Shown: positions 49,670 to 58,245 of the stretch, one piece after another
How positions within the stretch are numbered: position 1 is the first letter of the stretch
How the letters are laid out: every line of letters starts with the position of its first letter
Assembly: GCF_003234965.1 (NCBI RefSeq)
Contig: NZ_QKVK01000002.1
Coordinates: 310,001 to 374,000, forward strand
Length of the DNA: 64,000 nt
Source: Aestuariivirga litoralis
Lineage (GTDB): Bacteria > Pseudomonadota > Alphaproteobacteria > Rhizobiales > Aestuariivirgaceae
Direction: 5' to 3'
The notes under the pieces: generated by a model
Seen by the model: the letters and a program-made list of their open reading frames with translations, nothing else
The model's database searches: none
Told to the model about the DNA's origin: nothing
Program-made: the position numbers and the translations under genes

Positions 49670-50806
49670 ATGAGCGACGAGACGGCCGGCACAAGGGCAC
49701 TGCTGACCTCCTTCCTCGGCGGCCCGGGCAGCGACAGCGGCTGGTCGCTGCTGGCGCCGCGCATCCATGCGCCCGACGATCTGTCGCCCCTTGAAAGGAC
49801 CCTGCTGCCGCTGGCCTTCGAGCGCTGGCGGCAGGATGGCCGGGCAATCGACAGCATGCACGTGCTGCGCGGCATTCACCGCAAGACCGTGGTGAGGAAC
49901 CGGCTGTTCCTGCTTGAATCCGCAAGGTCGTTGGCCGCGCTGCGCGCCGCGGGCGTCGATGCGCTGGTGTTCAAGAGCGGCGGCCTTCTGGGCCGCCTGC
50001 TGCCCGACACCGGCCTGCGGCCCATCGCCGATATCGACCTCTGGGTGCGGCCCAGCCAGATCAGGGCAGCGACGCGCGCGCTCGGCACGGCCGGAGCCTC
50101 GCCCGGCGAGGACCACGCGGTGACGATCGAAATCGCCAGCGGCCTGCAACTGGACCTGCACAGCCTGCCAAGCCACATCCACACCAGCCGCCTCGCAACG
50201 GCGGCGAGCGCCGAAGCGCTGTTCGACAGCGCCTGGGCGCAGCGTGAAGACGGCGCCCTGTCGGCGGCCGACCTGCTGTATTTTTCATTCCTCAACCCGC
50301 TCTACTCACACCCTCCGGGCGGGGCGCGGGCCGCCTTCGCCCTCCTCGAACTCGCTGCGGCCCTGGGCGCACTGCCCGTCACTGACGACGTTCTGCAAGG
50401 CGTCCTGCGGCGGGTGCAGGATGACGGGTCGGCCGCAGTGTTCCTCGAGCACGCCTCGTGGCTGGGCCCCGGCGTGTCACCCGCCATCGACCGGTTCATC
50501 GCCACGGCGGTGCAGCCTGCTGCCACGCCGCATGACATCGAACTGGCACTCCGGCTGTCGCGCCAGGCCCGGAACACCGCGGGGCTCAGCGTCCACCAGC
50601 GCTGGCTTCGCACCCATGCGCGTGGCGAGGCGCTGGCCTCGCGCCGCATGCCCGGCGGAACGCCCGCCACCTATTCCGGCGTGGCCCGGCACTTCCTTGG
50701 CGTGATGCGGCGCAATCCGCGCATGCTGCTGGTATGGGCCGGACGCCCCAGCAGCTGGCGGCGCCTGTGGCACATCGGGCGCCATGTCGCCGGGGCGGAT
50801 TCCTGA
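49670..50806 (+). CDS. Nucleotidyltransferase-family protein (NTP_transf_5-like)
   Basis: A 378-residue protein. 'LRAAGVDALVFKSGGLLGRLLPDTGLRPIADIDLWVRP' shows the nucleotidyltransferase pattern of a G-G turn followed by D-x-D (IADIDL), as in the family found beside HprK-related kinases, lasso-peptide and PqqD genes. 'LQLDLHSLPSHIHTSRL' supplies a further acidic site. GGGAGACGGA precedes the ATG. Divergent from the PqqD-like gene across a 96-bp gap that must hold both promoters. Confidence 0.85.
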   Translation: MSDETAGTRALLTSFLGGPGSDSGWSLLAPRIHAPDDLSPLERTLLPLAFERWRQDGRAIDSMHVLRGIHRKTVVRNRLFLLESARSLAALRAAGVDALVFKSGGLLGRLLPDTGLRPIADIDLWVRPSQIRAATRALGTAGASPGEDHAVTIEIASGLQLDLHSLPSHIHTSRLATAASAEALFDSAWAQREDGALSAADLLYFSFLNPLYSHPPGGARAAFALLELAAALGALPVTDDVLQGVLRRVQDDGSAAVFLEHASWLGPGVSPAIDRFIATAVQPAATPHDIELALRLSRQARNTAGLSVHQRWLRTHARGEALASRRMPGGTPATYSGVARHFLGVMRRNPRMLLVWAGRPSSWRRLWHIGRHVAGADS

Positions 50807-50885
50807 GCGTTCCGTTGCGCCGCCCCTCCCCGGGCGCGCAGCGGGTTCGCGCTGGCGGCGGTTCCCTCCGCAGCTGAACCACCCT

Positions 50886-51995
50886 ATGATCCGCGCCATG
50901 GACATGCTCGCTCATTTCACCCTCGCGGATGCAGGCCGCCGGCTCGAGGATCTTGAAACCCCCGTTCCGGTCATCGACATCGACGTGGTGGAGCGCAATC
51001 TGCGCCGCTGGCAGCAACGCTGCGACGAGGCGGGCCTCGCCAACCGCCCCCACATCAAGACGCACAAGCTTGTGCCGCTGGCGAAGGCCCAGATCGAACT
51101 CGGCGCGAAAGGCATCACGGTGCAGAAGCTGGGCGAGGCGGAGGTGATGGCTGATGCCGGCATCACCGACATGCTGCTCACCTTCAACGTGGTGGGCGGC
51201 CACAAGCTGGGCCGCCTCGCCGACCTCGCCAGGCGCACCGCCATCAAGCTGGTGGCCGACAACGAGGCGGTGCTCGAAGGCCTGTCGCAGGCGGCGGCGC
51301 AGGCGGGCCGCGGCATCGAAGTGCTGGTCGAATGCGACACTGGTGCCGCCCGCAACGGTGTTCAGAGCCCCGCGGCGGCGATTGCCCTGGCGCAGGCCAT
51401 CGACCGCATGCCGGGCCTTGCCTTCGGCGGGTTGATGACGCTGCCGAAGAACGGCGCCCGGCAGCAGATGGCAGAGTTCCTTGGCGAGGCGCAGGCCGGG
51501 CTGGCGGCGTCGGGCCTCGATGTTCCCACCGTTTCCACCGGCGGCTCGCCCGACATGTGGAAGGACGACGGGCTGGCGCAGGTGAGCGAATATCGCGCCG
51601 GCACCTATATCTACATGGACCGCATGCAAGTCGCCGCGGGGTCCGCCACGCCGGATGATTGCGCGCTGACGGTGCTGTCGACCGTGGTCAGCGTGCCGAC
51701 GGGCGACCGCGCCATGATCGATGCGGGCTCGAAGTCGCTCACCAGCGATCTCGTCGGGCTCGAAGGCTATGGCGAAGTGCGTGCGCTGTCCGGCGCCCGG
51801 GTCTACAATATGTCTGAGGAACATGGCTTCCTCGACATCTCGCGGCTCAACCACAAGCCGCGCGTCGGCGACCTCGTCCGCATCACGCCCAACCACGTCT
51901 GCCCGGTGACCAACCTGTTCGACAAGGTCGTGCTGGTGCGTGGCAGCGAGGTGCTCGGCGCCGTCAGGGTCGATGCGCGCGGCACGGTGCAGTAG
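50886..51995 (+). CDS. D-threonine aldolase-like PLP enzyme (alanine-racemase fold III)
   Basis: A 369-residue enzyme. 'LETPVPVIDIDVVERNLRRWQ', 'RPHIKTHKLVPLAKAQIELGAKGITVQKLGEAEVM' (PLP lysine in KTHK) and the C-terminal metal site 'MSEEHGFLDI' with 'VRITPNHVCPVTN' (His and Cys ligands) define the D-threonine aldolase / D-serine dehydratase-like group. It cleaves or dehydrates D-hydroxy-amino acids. No good ribosome-binding site precedes any of the ATGs at 50886, 50898 or 50904, so the start is uncertain. Confidence 0.9.
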   Translation: MIRAMDMLAHFTLADAGRRLEDLETPVPVIDIDVVERNLRRWQQRCDEAGLANRPHIKTHKLVPLAKAQIELGAKGITVQKLGEAEVMADAGITDMLLTFNVVGGHKLGRLADLARRTAIKLVADNEAVLEGLSQAAAQAGRGIEVLVECDTGAARNGVQSPAAAIALAQAIDRMPGLAFGGLMTLPKNGARQQMAEFLGEAQAGLAASGLDVPTVSTGGSPDMWKDDGLAQVSEYRAGTYIYMDRMQVAAGSATPDDCALTVLSTVVSVPTGDRAMIDAGSKSLTSDLVGLEGYGEVRALSGARVYNMSEEHGFLDISRLNHKPRVGDLVRITPNHVCPVTNLFDKVVLVRGSEVLGAVRVDARGTVQ

Positions 51996-52000
51996 CGCGC

Positions 52001-53683
52001 TCAGCCCTCATGGCCATAATCCCTGCGCGCCGCCTCCACCGTCACCAGCCCGGCGGCGATATCCGCTTCCAGCGCCGCGCGGTCGCGCCGGTCGGGCCTG
52101 CCGAAGCCGCCGCCGCCGGGGAGTTCAAGCACCAGCGAGTCGCCTGCCTCGATGATGTGGATGCCCTTGTCGGGGAGCTTCGAGCCCGACCCGCGCGCCG
52201 CGAGGCCGACGCAGCCGGGCTGGCCGCCCTCGCGACCCTGCGCGGGGTGGATGACGCGGTCGAAGGTGGCGGCCGAAATCGCAAACGGCGCGTCCTCGGT
52301 GTTGGCGATCTCGATCCGCTGCGAGACGCCGCCGCGCCACTGGCCGGCGCCGCCCGAGTCAGCAAGGTAATGCTTGCGGCGGAAATAGAGCGGGCACTGG
52401 GTTTCCGTCACCTCGATGGGGATGGTGCCCACGCCCGAGGGGAAGGCGGTGGTGGCCAGCCCGTCCTTGCCGGGCCTGCCGCCGATGCCGCCGAGGCCCA
52501 TGTTGATCACCGCAAAATTCTTCGCCTTCGCCGTCTGCTCCGGCGGAACCCGTCCGTGGGCGGAGTAAAGCGACAGGATCCAGATCGGGCCGGCGCTTTC
52601 CGCCTGCACCGTGCCGGGCAGCGCCTGGGCGAGGCAGCCGAAGACGCTGTCGGCCAGCATCTGGCCGATCACGTGGCGCGCCGTCACGGGCGAGGGGCGG
52701 ATCGGGTCCACGATGGTGCCGGGCTCGGTGACGAGGTCGAAGCAGGAGAGGGAGCCGATGTTGTTCGGCACATGCGGTGCGATCACCGCCTTCAGGCCGA
52801 ACACCGCGTAGGCATGGGTGTAGGTACGCGGGCTGTTGATGCCGAAGAGCGAGGCGGGCGAACTCCCTGAGAAGTCGACCGTGATCTTGCCGCCCTTGAT
52901 GATGAGCTTCGACTTGAGGGTGAGCTCGCGCTCATAGCCGTCGAGCGGCATCTCGTAGGACCATTCGCCCTCGGGCAGCGCCTTGATCGCCTCGCGCGCG
53001 CCCTTCTCGGACTGCCTGAGGATGTGCTTCGCCAGCGCATCCAATGAGGTGAGGCTGAACTCCTTCATCATGTCGACGAGGCGGCGCGCACCCGTGTCGT
53101 TGGCGCTCACCAGCGAGAGGATATCGCCGCGCACTTCCACAGGCGAACGCGAATTGGCGAGGATCACCGAGAGCAGTTCCTCGTTGAGCCTGCCCTCCTT
53201 CCTGACTTTGAGGTGCGGGATCAGTGTGCCTTCCTCGAAGGAGGAGTTCGCCTTGGCCGTCATGCCCACGCCCCCCACGTCGATGACGTGGCAGGTGGAC
53301 GCGAAGAAGGCCACGAGCTTTTTGCCCAGGAACACCGGCGTCATCATCACGTAGTCGAAGAGGTGCCCGGTGCCGAGCCACGGATCATTGGTGATGAAGA
53401 CATCGCCCGGCTTCATCGTCGACTGCGGATAATGCTTGAAGAAGTGCGCGACCGCCGTGGCCATGGTGTTGACGTGGCCGGGCGTGCCCGTCATAGCCTG
53501 GGCGATCATGTTGCCATTCACATCGTAAACGCCGGCGGAGAGGTCGCCCGCCTCGCGCGTGATGGTGCCGAAGGCGGTGCGCAGCAGCGACTGCGCCTGT
53601 TCCTCCACCACCGCGATCAGGCGGTTCCACATGACCTGCGTGCGGATGGCGGCGAGTGCGTCCCTGCTTGCAGTCCTGCTCAT
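52001..53683 (-). CDS. hyuB: Hydantoinase/oxoprolinase subunit B
   Basis: A 560-residue HyuB-type protein. 'GVYDVNGNMIAQAMTGTPGHVNTM', 'GDVFITNDPWLGTGHLFDYVMMTPVF', 'RTYTHAYAVFGLKAVI' and 'GGAGQWRGGVSQRIEI' are the family landmarks. With HyuA it forms an ATP-dependent amidohydrolase opening hydantoin, N-methylhydantoin or oxoproline rings. Its ATG overlaps the HyuA stop by 4 bp. It is convergent with the D-threonine aldolase-like gene (5-nt gap). Confidence 0.93.
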   Translation of the reverse strand: MSRTASRDALAAIRTQVMWNRLIAVVEEQAQSLLRTAFGTITREAGDLSAGVYDVNGNMIAQAMTGTPGHVNTMATAVAHFFKHYPQSTMKPGDVFITNDPWLGTGHLFDYVMMTPVFLGKKLVAFFASTCHVIDVGGVGMTAKANSSFEEGTLIPHLKVRKEGRLNEELLSVILANSRSPVEVRGDILSLVSANDTGARRLVDMMKEFSLTSLDALAKHILRQSEKGAREAIKALPEGEWSYEMPLDGYERELTLKSKLIIKGGKITVDFSGSSPASLFGINSPRTYTHAYAVFGLKAVIAPHVPNNIGSLSCFDLVTEPGTIVDPIRPSPVTARHVIGQMLADSVFGCLAQALPGTVQAESAGPIWILSLYSAHGRVPPEQTAKAKNFAVINMGLGGIGGRPGKDGLATTAFPSGVGTIPIEVTETQCPLYFRRKHYLADSGGAGQWRGGVSQRIEIANTEDAPFAISAATFDRVIHPAQGREGGQPGCVGLAARGSGSKLPDKGIHIIEAGDSLVLELPGGGGFGRPDRRDRAALEADIAAGLVTVEAARRDYGHEG

Positions 53684-55758
53684 CGGCGGCGCTCCAGAAT
53701 GATGTAGCCCAGCGAATTGACTGACGCCGTGAAATTGGCGCCCACGATGGTCGAGGTTTCGTCCTCGGCGATGATGGCGGGGCCCTTGATGGCCGCACCG
53801 GGCTTCATGTCGAAGCGCCAGTAGACGGGCGCTGCAACCTGCCTGCCGAGAGCCGGATCATAGATCGTGCGCTTCGAACGTGGCTTGGGTGCTGCCTTCT
53901 TCGTGGCCTTCGCCGCACGCTTCGGCTTCTTCGCCTGCGACGACACGGTGACCGACCAGGTGATCGCCTCCGCCTCCTGGTTGGGGATGCGCAGGCCATA
54001 GACCTGCTCGTAGAGCTTTTCGAAGGCGGCCTTCAGCTTCGCGCCATCGGCTGGCATCAGCTTCCTCACCGGCACGGGCACGCGGATTTCGTGGCCCTGG
54101 CCGATGTAGCGGCAGTCGGCGATGACCTGCACGGTGGGCTTGGCCTTGCCGAGGGCGGGCTGCACCACGGCGCGGGCATCCGCCGTCATCGCCGCGAGCA
54201 GCCTGTTGACGCGCGCGGCGTCGAAATTCTCGAGCGAGACGACCGCACTCTTGGTGATCTCATAGGCCACGGGCGCGCGCAGGAAGCCGATGGCGGAGCC
54301 GACGCCCGCGCCCTTCGGCACGATGATGGTGTCGACCCCCACCTTCTCGGCGAGCCTGCAGGCATGGAGCGGCGCGCCGCCGCCAAAGGCGATCATGGTG
54401 CAGGCAGCGATGTCATGCCCGCGCTCGATCGCATGCACGCGCGCCGCATTGGCCATGTTCTCTTCGACGATCTCGGTGACGCCCGCGGCAGGCCAGAAGT
54501 CCTTGAGGCCCAGCTTCGCGCCGATATTCTTCTGCAGGGCAGCCTTGGCCGCGGCTTCGTCGAGCGCGATCTTGCCGCCGGCGAAATAGGCGGGGTCGAT
54601 CTTGCCGAGTGCGAGGTTCGCATCCGTCACCGCGGGCTCGGTGCCGCCGCGGCCATAGCAGACGGGGCCCGGAGTCGAGCCAGCGCTGTCCGGCCCCACG
54701 GTGATGCGCGACAGCTTGTCGACGCGCGCGATGGAGCCGCCACCGGCACCGATCTCCACCATCTCGATGACGGGAATGCGGACAGGGATGCCGGAGCCCT
54801 TCATGTCGCGATAGGCGCGTGCGATCTCGAACTTCCGTGCGCGCTCCGGCTCGCCATCGGTCAAGAGGCAGATCTTCGCCGTGGTGCCGCCCATGTCGAA
54901 GGAAAGGACATGCGGCAGCGCGCATTCCGCTGCGATCTGGCTCGCGAGGATCGCGCCACCGGCGGGGCCTGATTCCACGAGGCGGATGGGGAAGCGCGCC
55001 GCCGTCTCCAGCGTCGTCAACCCGCCGCCGGACATCATCAGGAACAGCGGGGCCGACAGCTTCATCGCCTTCAGCTGGTCGCGCAGGCGATAGAGATAGC
55101 TCGCCATCAGCGGGCGCACATAGGCGTTGGCGACGGTGGTCGAGAAGCGCTCGTATTCACGGATCTCGGGGGCGACCTCGGAGGAGATGCAGACGGTCAC
55201 GTCCTGCGGCAGCAGCCTGGTGAGCAGCTCGCGCACCCGCGCCTCGTGCCGGTCATGCGCATAGGCATGGAGGAAGCCGATGGCGACGGATTTGACGTCC
55301 TCGGCGATGATGCGTTGCGCCAGCTTCTTCACCGCGCCCTCGTCCAGCGGCAGCAGCTCGCGGCCGTCGGCGGCAAGGCGCTCGGTGATCTCGAAGCGCA
55401 GCGTGCGCGGCACCAGCGGCACCGGGCGGTCGATCATCAGGTCGTAATGGTCGAAGCGCTTCTCGTAGCCCTGTTCGATGATGTCGCGGAAGCCCTCGGT
55501 GGTGATGAAGGCCGTCTTTGCACCCTTGCGCTCGATCAGTGCATTGGTGGCGAGCGTGGTGCCATGGATGAAGACGCCGATGTCCTGCGGCTTCAGGCCC
55601 GAGGCCTCCAGCACCAGCCCGATGCCCTCGATCACGCCCAGTTCCGGCGCATCGGTGGTGGTCAGCACCTTGCCGGACCAGCGCTTGGCGCCGTCCTCCA
55701 GCACGATGTCGGTGAAGGTGCCGCCAATGTCGGCGGCGAGCTTTGCTGTCTTGGGCAT
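53680..55758 (-). CDS. hyuA: Hydantoinase/oxoprolinase subunit A
   Basis: A 692-residue HyuA. 'AADIGGTFTDIVLEDG' is the ASKHA phosphate-binding motif, 'VFIHGTTLATNALIERKGAKTAFITTEGFRDIIEQG' the conserved region, and 'VLSFDMGGTTAKICLL' the second ATP motif. A lysine-rich insertion (KKPKRAAKATKKAAPKPRSK) near residue 630 is unusual and probably a flexible linker. It starts 89 bp from the divergent LacI-type gene, which may regulate it. Confidence 0.93.
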   Translation of the reverse strand: MPKTAKLAADIGGTFTDIVLEDGAKRWSGKVLTTTDAPELGVIEGIGLVLEASGLKPQDIGVFIHGTTLATNALIERKGAKTAFITTEGFRDIIEQGYEKRFDHYDLMIDRPVPLVPRTLRFEITERLAADGRELLPLDEGAVKKLAQRIIAEDVKSVAIGFLHAYAHDRHEARVRELLTRLLPQDVTVCISSEVAPEIREYERFSTTVANAYVRPLMASYLYRLRDQLKAMKLSAPLFLMMSGGGLTTLETAARFPIRLVESGPAGGAILASQIAAECALPHVLSFDMGGTTAKICLLTDGEPERARKFEIARAYRDMKGSGIPVRIPVIEMVEIGAGGGSIARVDKLSRITVGPDSAGSTPGPVCYGRGGTEPAVTDANLALGKIDPAYFAGGKIALDEAAAKAALQKNIGAKLGLKDFWPAAGVTEIVEENMANAARVHAIERGHDIAACTMIAFGGGAPLHACRLAEKVGVDTIIVPKGAGVGSAIGFLRAPVAYEITKSAVVSLENFDAARVNRLLAAMTADARAVVQPALGKAKPTVQVIADCRYIGQGHEIRVPVPVRKLMPADGAKLKAAFEKLYEQVYGLRIPNQEAEAITWSVTVSSQAKKPKRAAKATKKAAPKPRSKRTIYDPALGRQVAAPVYWRFDMKPGAAIKGPAIIAEDETSTIVGANFTASVNSLGYIILERRR

Positions 55759-55847
55759 GGTGCTTGGTTAGCCCGTCCGCGAGGCTTTCGCATCCGGATT
55801 CTGAGGTGCGTGTTGCAGAAAGCGCAGCATCCCTCTATCAATCCCTC

Positions 55848-56873
55848 ATGGCTAAGGTGACCATCCAGGATGTGGCCCGCGTGGCGGGCGTGAGCGTTGC
55901 GACCGTCGACCGGGTGCTGAACCGCCGTCCCGGCGTCAGGAGCGTCACCGTCAACAAGGTCGAGACCGCGATCAGGGACCTCAACTACCAGCCGGACCGC
56001 ATCGCGGCGCGGCTTGCCCGTTCGCGCGAATACCGCTTCTGCTTTGTGCTGCCCGACCGGGCGGGCGATTTCTGGGAGCGCATCAACGAGGAAGTGCGCA
56101 CCATGGCGGAGCGCATGGCGGGCGAGCGCGTGGCCATCACCGTGAAGCGCGTCGACGTCTTCGACGGCGAACTCCTGGCTTCGACCCTCGATTCGATCGG
56201 CGACGTGCATGACGGCGTGGCCGTGGCGGCATTGGACCATCCCGCGGTGCGCGAGGCGATCAATGCGCTGGCCGCCCGCGGCGTCACCGTGGTGACGCTC
56301 GTCTCCGACGTGCCAGGCTCGAAGCGCATGCATTATGCCGGCATCGACAATTCGTCTGCCGGGCGCACCGCGGCGAGCCTGATGGGCCGCTTCCTGCGGG
56401 GGCTGACCGGCAAGGTGGGCCTCATCGCCGGGTCCCTCGCATTGCGTGACCACATCGAGCGCCAGTTCGGCTTCGAGCAGGTGCTGACGCATGAATACCC
56501 AAACCTGCAGGTGCTGCCGGTGCGCGAGTCGCGCGACGACTGGAGGAAGCTCGAGGAGATGACCGCACAGCTCCTCGCCGAGCATCACGATCTCGTCGGC
56601 ATCTACAATGTCGGCGGCGGCACGCGCGGCATCGTCTCGGCGCTGGAAGCCGCGGGCCGGGCGAAGGACGTGGTGCTGCTGGGCCATGACCTGTCGGACG
56701 CCAACCGCAAGGCGCTGATCCGCGGCACCATCGACGCGGTGATCAACCAGGACCCCGGCCACGAAGTGCGCTCCGCCATCCGCGTGCTGATCGCCAAGGC
56801 CGACAACGTGCCGCTGATCGAGAGCCAGGAGCGGATCAGGATCGATATCTTCCTGCGGGATAATTTGCCGTAG
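55848..56873 (+). CDS. LacI-family transcriptional regulator
   Basis: A 341-residue regulator. The HTH is 'VTIQDVARVAGVSVATVDRVLN' with hinge 'YQPDRIAARLARS', followed by a type I periplasmic-binding-like sensor domain ('FCFVLPDRAGDFWERINEEV', 'GIDNSSAGRTAASLM', 'GIYNVGGGTRGIVSAL') of the ribose/sugar type. Divergent from hyuAB and upstream of a Gfo/Idh/MocA gene on the opposite strand; its target could be either. The ATG has no strong ribosome-binding site. Confidence 0.92.
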   Translation: MAKVTIQDVARVAGVSVATVDRVLNRRPGVRSVTVNKVETAIRDLNYQPDRIAARLARSREYRFCFVLPDRAGDFWERINEEVRTMAERMAGERVAITVKRVDVFDGELLASTLDSIGDVHDGVAVAALDHPAVREAINALAARGVTVVTLVSDVPGSKRMHYAGIDNSSAGRTAASLMGRFLRGLTGKVGLIAGSLALRDHIERQFGFEQVLTHEYPNLQVLPVRESRDDWRKLEEMTAQLLAEHHDLVGIYNVGGGTRGIVSALEAAGRAKDVVLLGHDLSDANRKALIRGTIDAVINQDPGHEVRSAIRVLIAKADNVPLIESQERIRIDIFLRDNLP

Positions 56874-56901
56874 GGCGCTGCTACGTTTGCTCCCCCAAGG
56901 C

Positions 56902-56984
56902 CGTCACCCCGGCGAAAGCCGGGGCCCCGCTTTGGATCAGCATGACGGAAGGAAAGCGGGGTCCCGGCTTTCGCCGGGATGACG
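56902..56984. repeat. Large imperfect inverted repeat (palindromic intergenic element)
   Basis: Arms of 32 nt (56902-56933 and 56953-56984) match with two mismatches around a 19-nt loop. Each arm itself contains a GGCGAAAGCC-type mini hairpin. This form, with CCCGGCGAAAGCCGGG, is typical of dispersed palindromic repeats in alphaproteobacterial gaps. It lies between the ends of the convergent LacI and Gfo/Idh/MocA genes, so it may also terminate transcription. Confidence 0.8.
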
Positions 56985-56991
56985 AAACAAA

Positions 56992-57002
56992 GGGGGGGGG
57001 GG
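56992..57002. repeat. Run of eleven G residues
   Basis: A homopolymer G11 lies 13 nt from the Gfo/Idh/MocA stop codon, next to the palindromic repeat. Such runs are prone to slippage; the exact length may also be a sequencing artefact. Confidence 0.7.
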
Positions 57003-57014
57003 TGTTACGGGCAA

Positions 57015-58016
57015 TCAGGAATACAGCCCCGGCCTCTTCTCATAGCCGATCGCCACCGTCTCTCCCGTCTTCAGCGACTTCACTCCCGCATCCGTCACGG
57101 TGGTCGCCACATAGCCGTCCCACGCACTCGACCCCACCGGCACGCCCGAAGCGATCGACCTGATCCAGGCCTGGTTCTGGATGCGGTAGGCCGCCGCGAA
57201 GCGCGGACGCCAGTCGGGGGCGAGCGAGGTGGCGTGAACGCCATTGGCGCGAATGTCGGTGTTGAGTGTCGGGCCAAAGGAAATGGTGCCCGTCTCGCAG
57301 ACCAGTTCGCCCTTCACGTCATAGCCATATTGCGCGTTGATGAAGAGTTCGACGTCGACCAGCTGGCCCTTGTCGGTCTCGAACACGACGAGCATCGGAT
57401 CGTCGAATGTCGCGTGGCGCGAACGCTTCGCCTTCAGCACCTGCACCGAGGCGAGCTCCGCCGAGAGCACGAAGCGCGAGACATCCACCTCGTGCCCGCA
57501 GGAGCTGACGATGGCCGCGGCGGAATCGAAATGCGCAGGCGCAGAGGCATTGCGGTGCACGCAGTGGAAGGCCAGCGCTTCGCCATAGCGGCCGGAGTCG
57601 AGCAGGCCCTTCATCTCGACATAGCCGGGGTCGAAGCGGCGCATGTAGCCGAGCTGCACGAGGCGCCTGCCCGCGGCGACCTCGGCCTCGATCACCCGCA
57701 GGCCTTCCGCCGCCGTGGGCGCCAAGGGCTTCTCGCACAGCACCGGCTTGCCGGCCTTGATGCAGGCGATGGCGAAGTCGGCATGGGTGGCATCGGGCGA
57801 GGCGATCAGCACGGCGTCGACGGCGGGATCGTTGATGACAGCAAGCGCGTCGCTCGTTGCACGCGCGGCCCCCGTCTCCCGCGCCACGGCCCCGGCGCGT
57901 GCTTCGTCGGCATCCGAGATCGCCACCAGATGCGCGCCGGCGATCTGGCCAGCGAAGATGCGCGCATGGTCCGCCCCCATGATGCCTGTCCCGATGATGC
58001 CGACCCCGATGCTCAT
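57015..58016 (-). CDS. Gfo/Idh/MocA-family dehydrogenase (inositol 2-dehydrogenase-like)
   Basis: A 333-residue NAD(P)-dependent oxidoreductase. 'GVGIIGTGIMGADHARIF' is the Rossmann motif, 'VLCEKPLAPTAAEGLRVI' carries the EKP catalytic lysine, and 'SSCGHEVDVSRFVL' the D/H pair that is H-E-V-D-V-S-R here. This fits inositol dehydrogenase (IolG) and related sugar dehydrogenases. The nearby mmsA (IolA-type) gene and LacI regulator support inositol-like catabolism, but the full iol set is not present. Confidence 0.88.
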   Translation of the reverse strand: MSIGVGIIGTGIMGADHARIFAGQIAGAHLVAISDADEARAGAVARETGAARATSDALAVINDPAVDAVLIASPDATHADFAIACIKAGKPVLCEKPLAPTAAEGLRVIEAEVAAGRRLVQLGYMRRFDPGYVEMKGLLDSGRYGEALAFHCVHRNASAPAHFDSAAAIVSSCGHEVDVSRFVLSAELASVQVLKAKRSRHATFDDPMLVVFETDKGQLVDVELFINAQYGYDVKGELVCETGTISFGPTLNTDIRANGVHATSLAPDWRPRFAAAYRIQNQAWIRSIASGVPVGSSAWDGYVATTVTDAGVKSLKTGETVAIGYEKRPGLYS

Positions 58017-58097
58017 GCGCGTCTCCCCTTTGTGGCGAGATTAGCGGAGGGAAAGAAGATCGACCACAGGCAATGCCGCCTCCGAAACAATTCAGAT

Positions 58098-58173
58098 CAT
58101 CATGCGCGGGCTCGTCCCGCGCATCCTTTTGGCGGCCCCAAAGAGGATGCCCGGGACGAGCCCGGGCATGATG
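58098..58173. repeat. Palindromic intergenic element, 30-nt arms
   Basis: Arms 58098-58127 and 58144-58173 match as inverted repeats with two mismatches around a 16-nt loop. The core CCCGGGxxxxCCCGGG form is that of common alphaproteobacterial dispersed repeats. It lies between the Gfo/Idh/MocA start and the mmsA stop. Confidence 0.78.
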
Positions 58174-58202
58174 AGGTGTGAGGGTGAAGGACCCCGATGC
58201 AG

Positions 58203-58226
58203 ATCCCCGGGTCGGAGCCCGGGGAT
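58203..58226. repeat. Second palindromic unit / hairpin before mmsA end
   Basis: ATCCCCGGG and CCCGGGGAT form a perfect 9-bp stem with a 6-nt loop, 19 bp beyond the mmsA stop codon. It probably ends the mmsA transcript and belongs to the same repeat class as its neighbour. Confidence 0.65.
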
Positions 58227-58245
58227 GAGGCCCGCTGCGCGGGCG

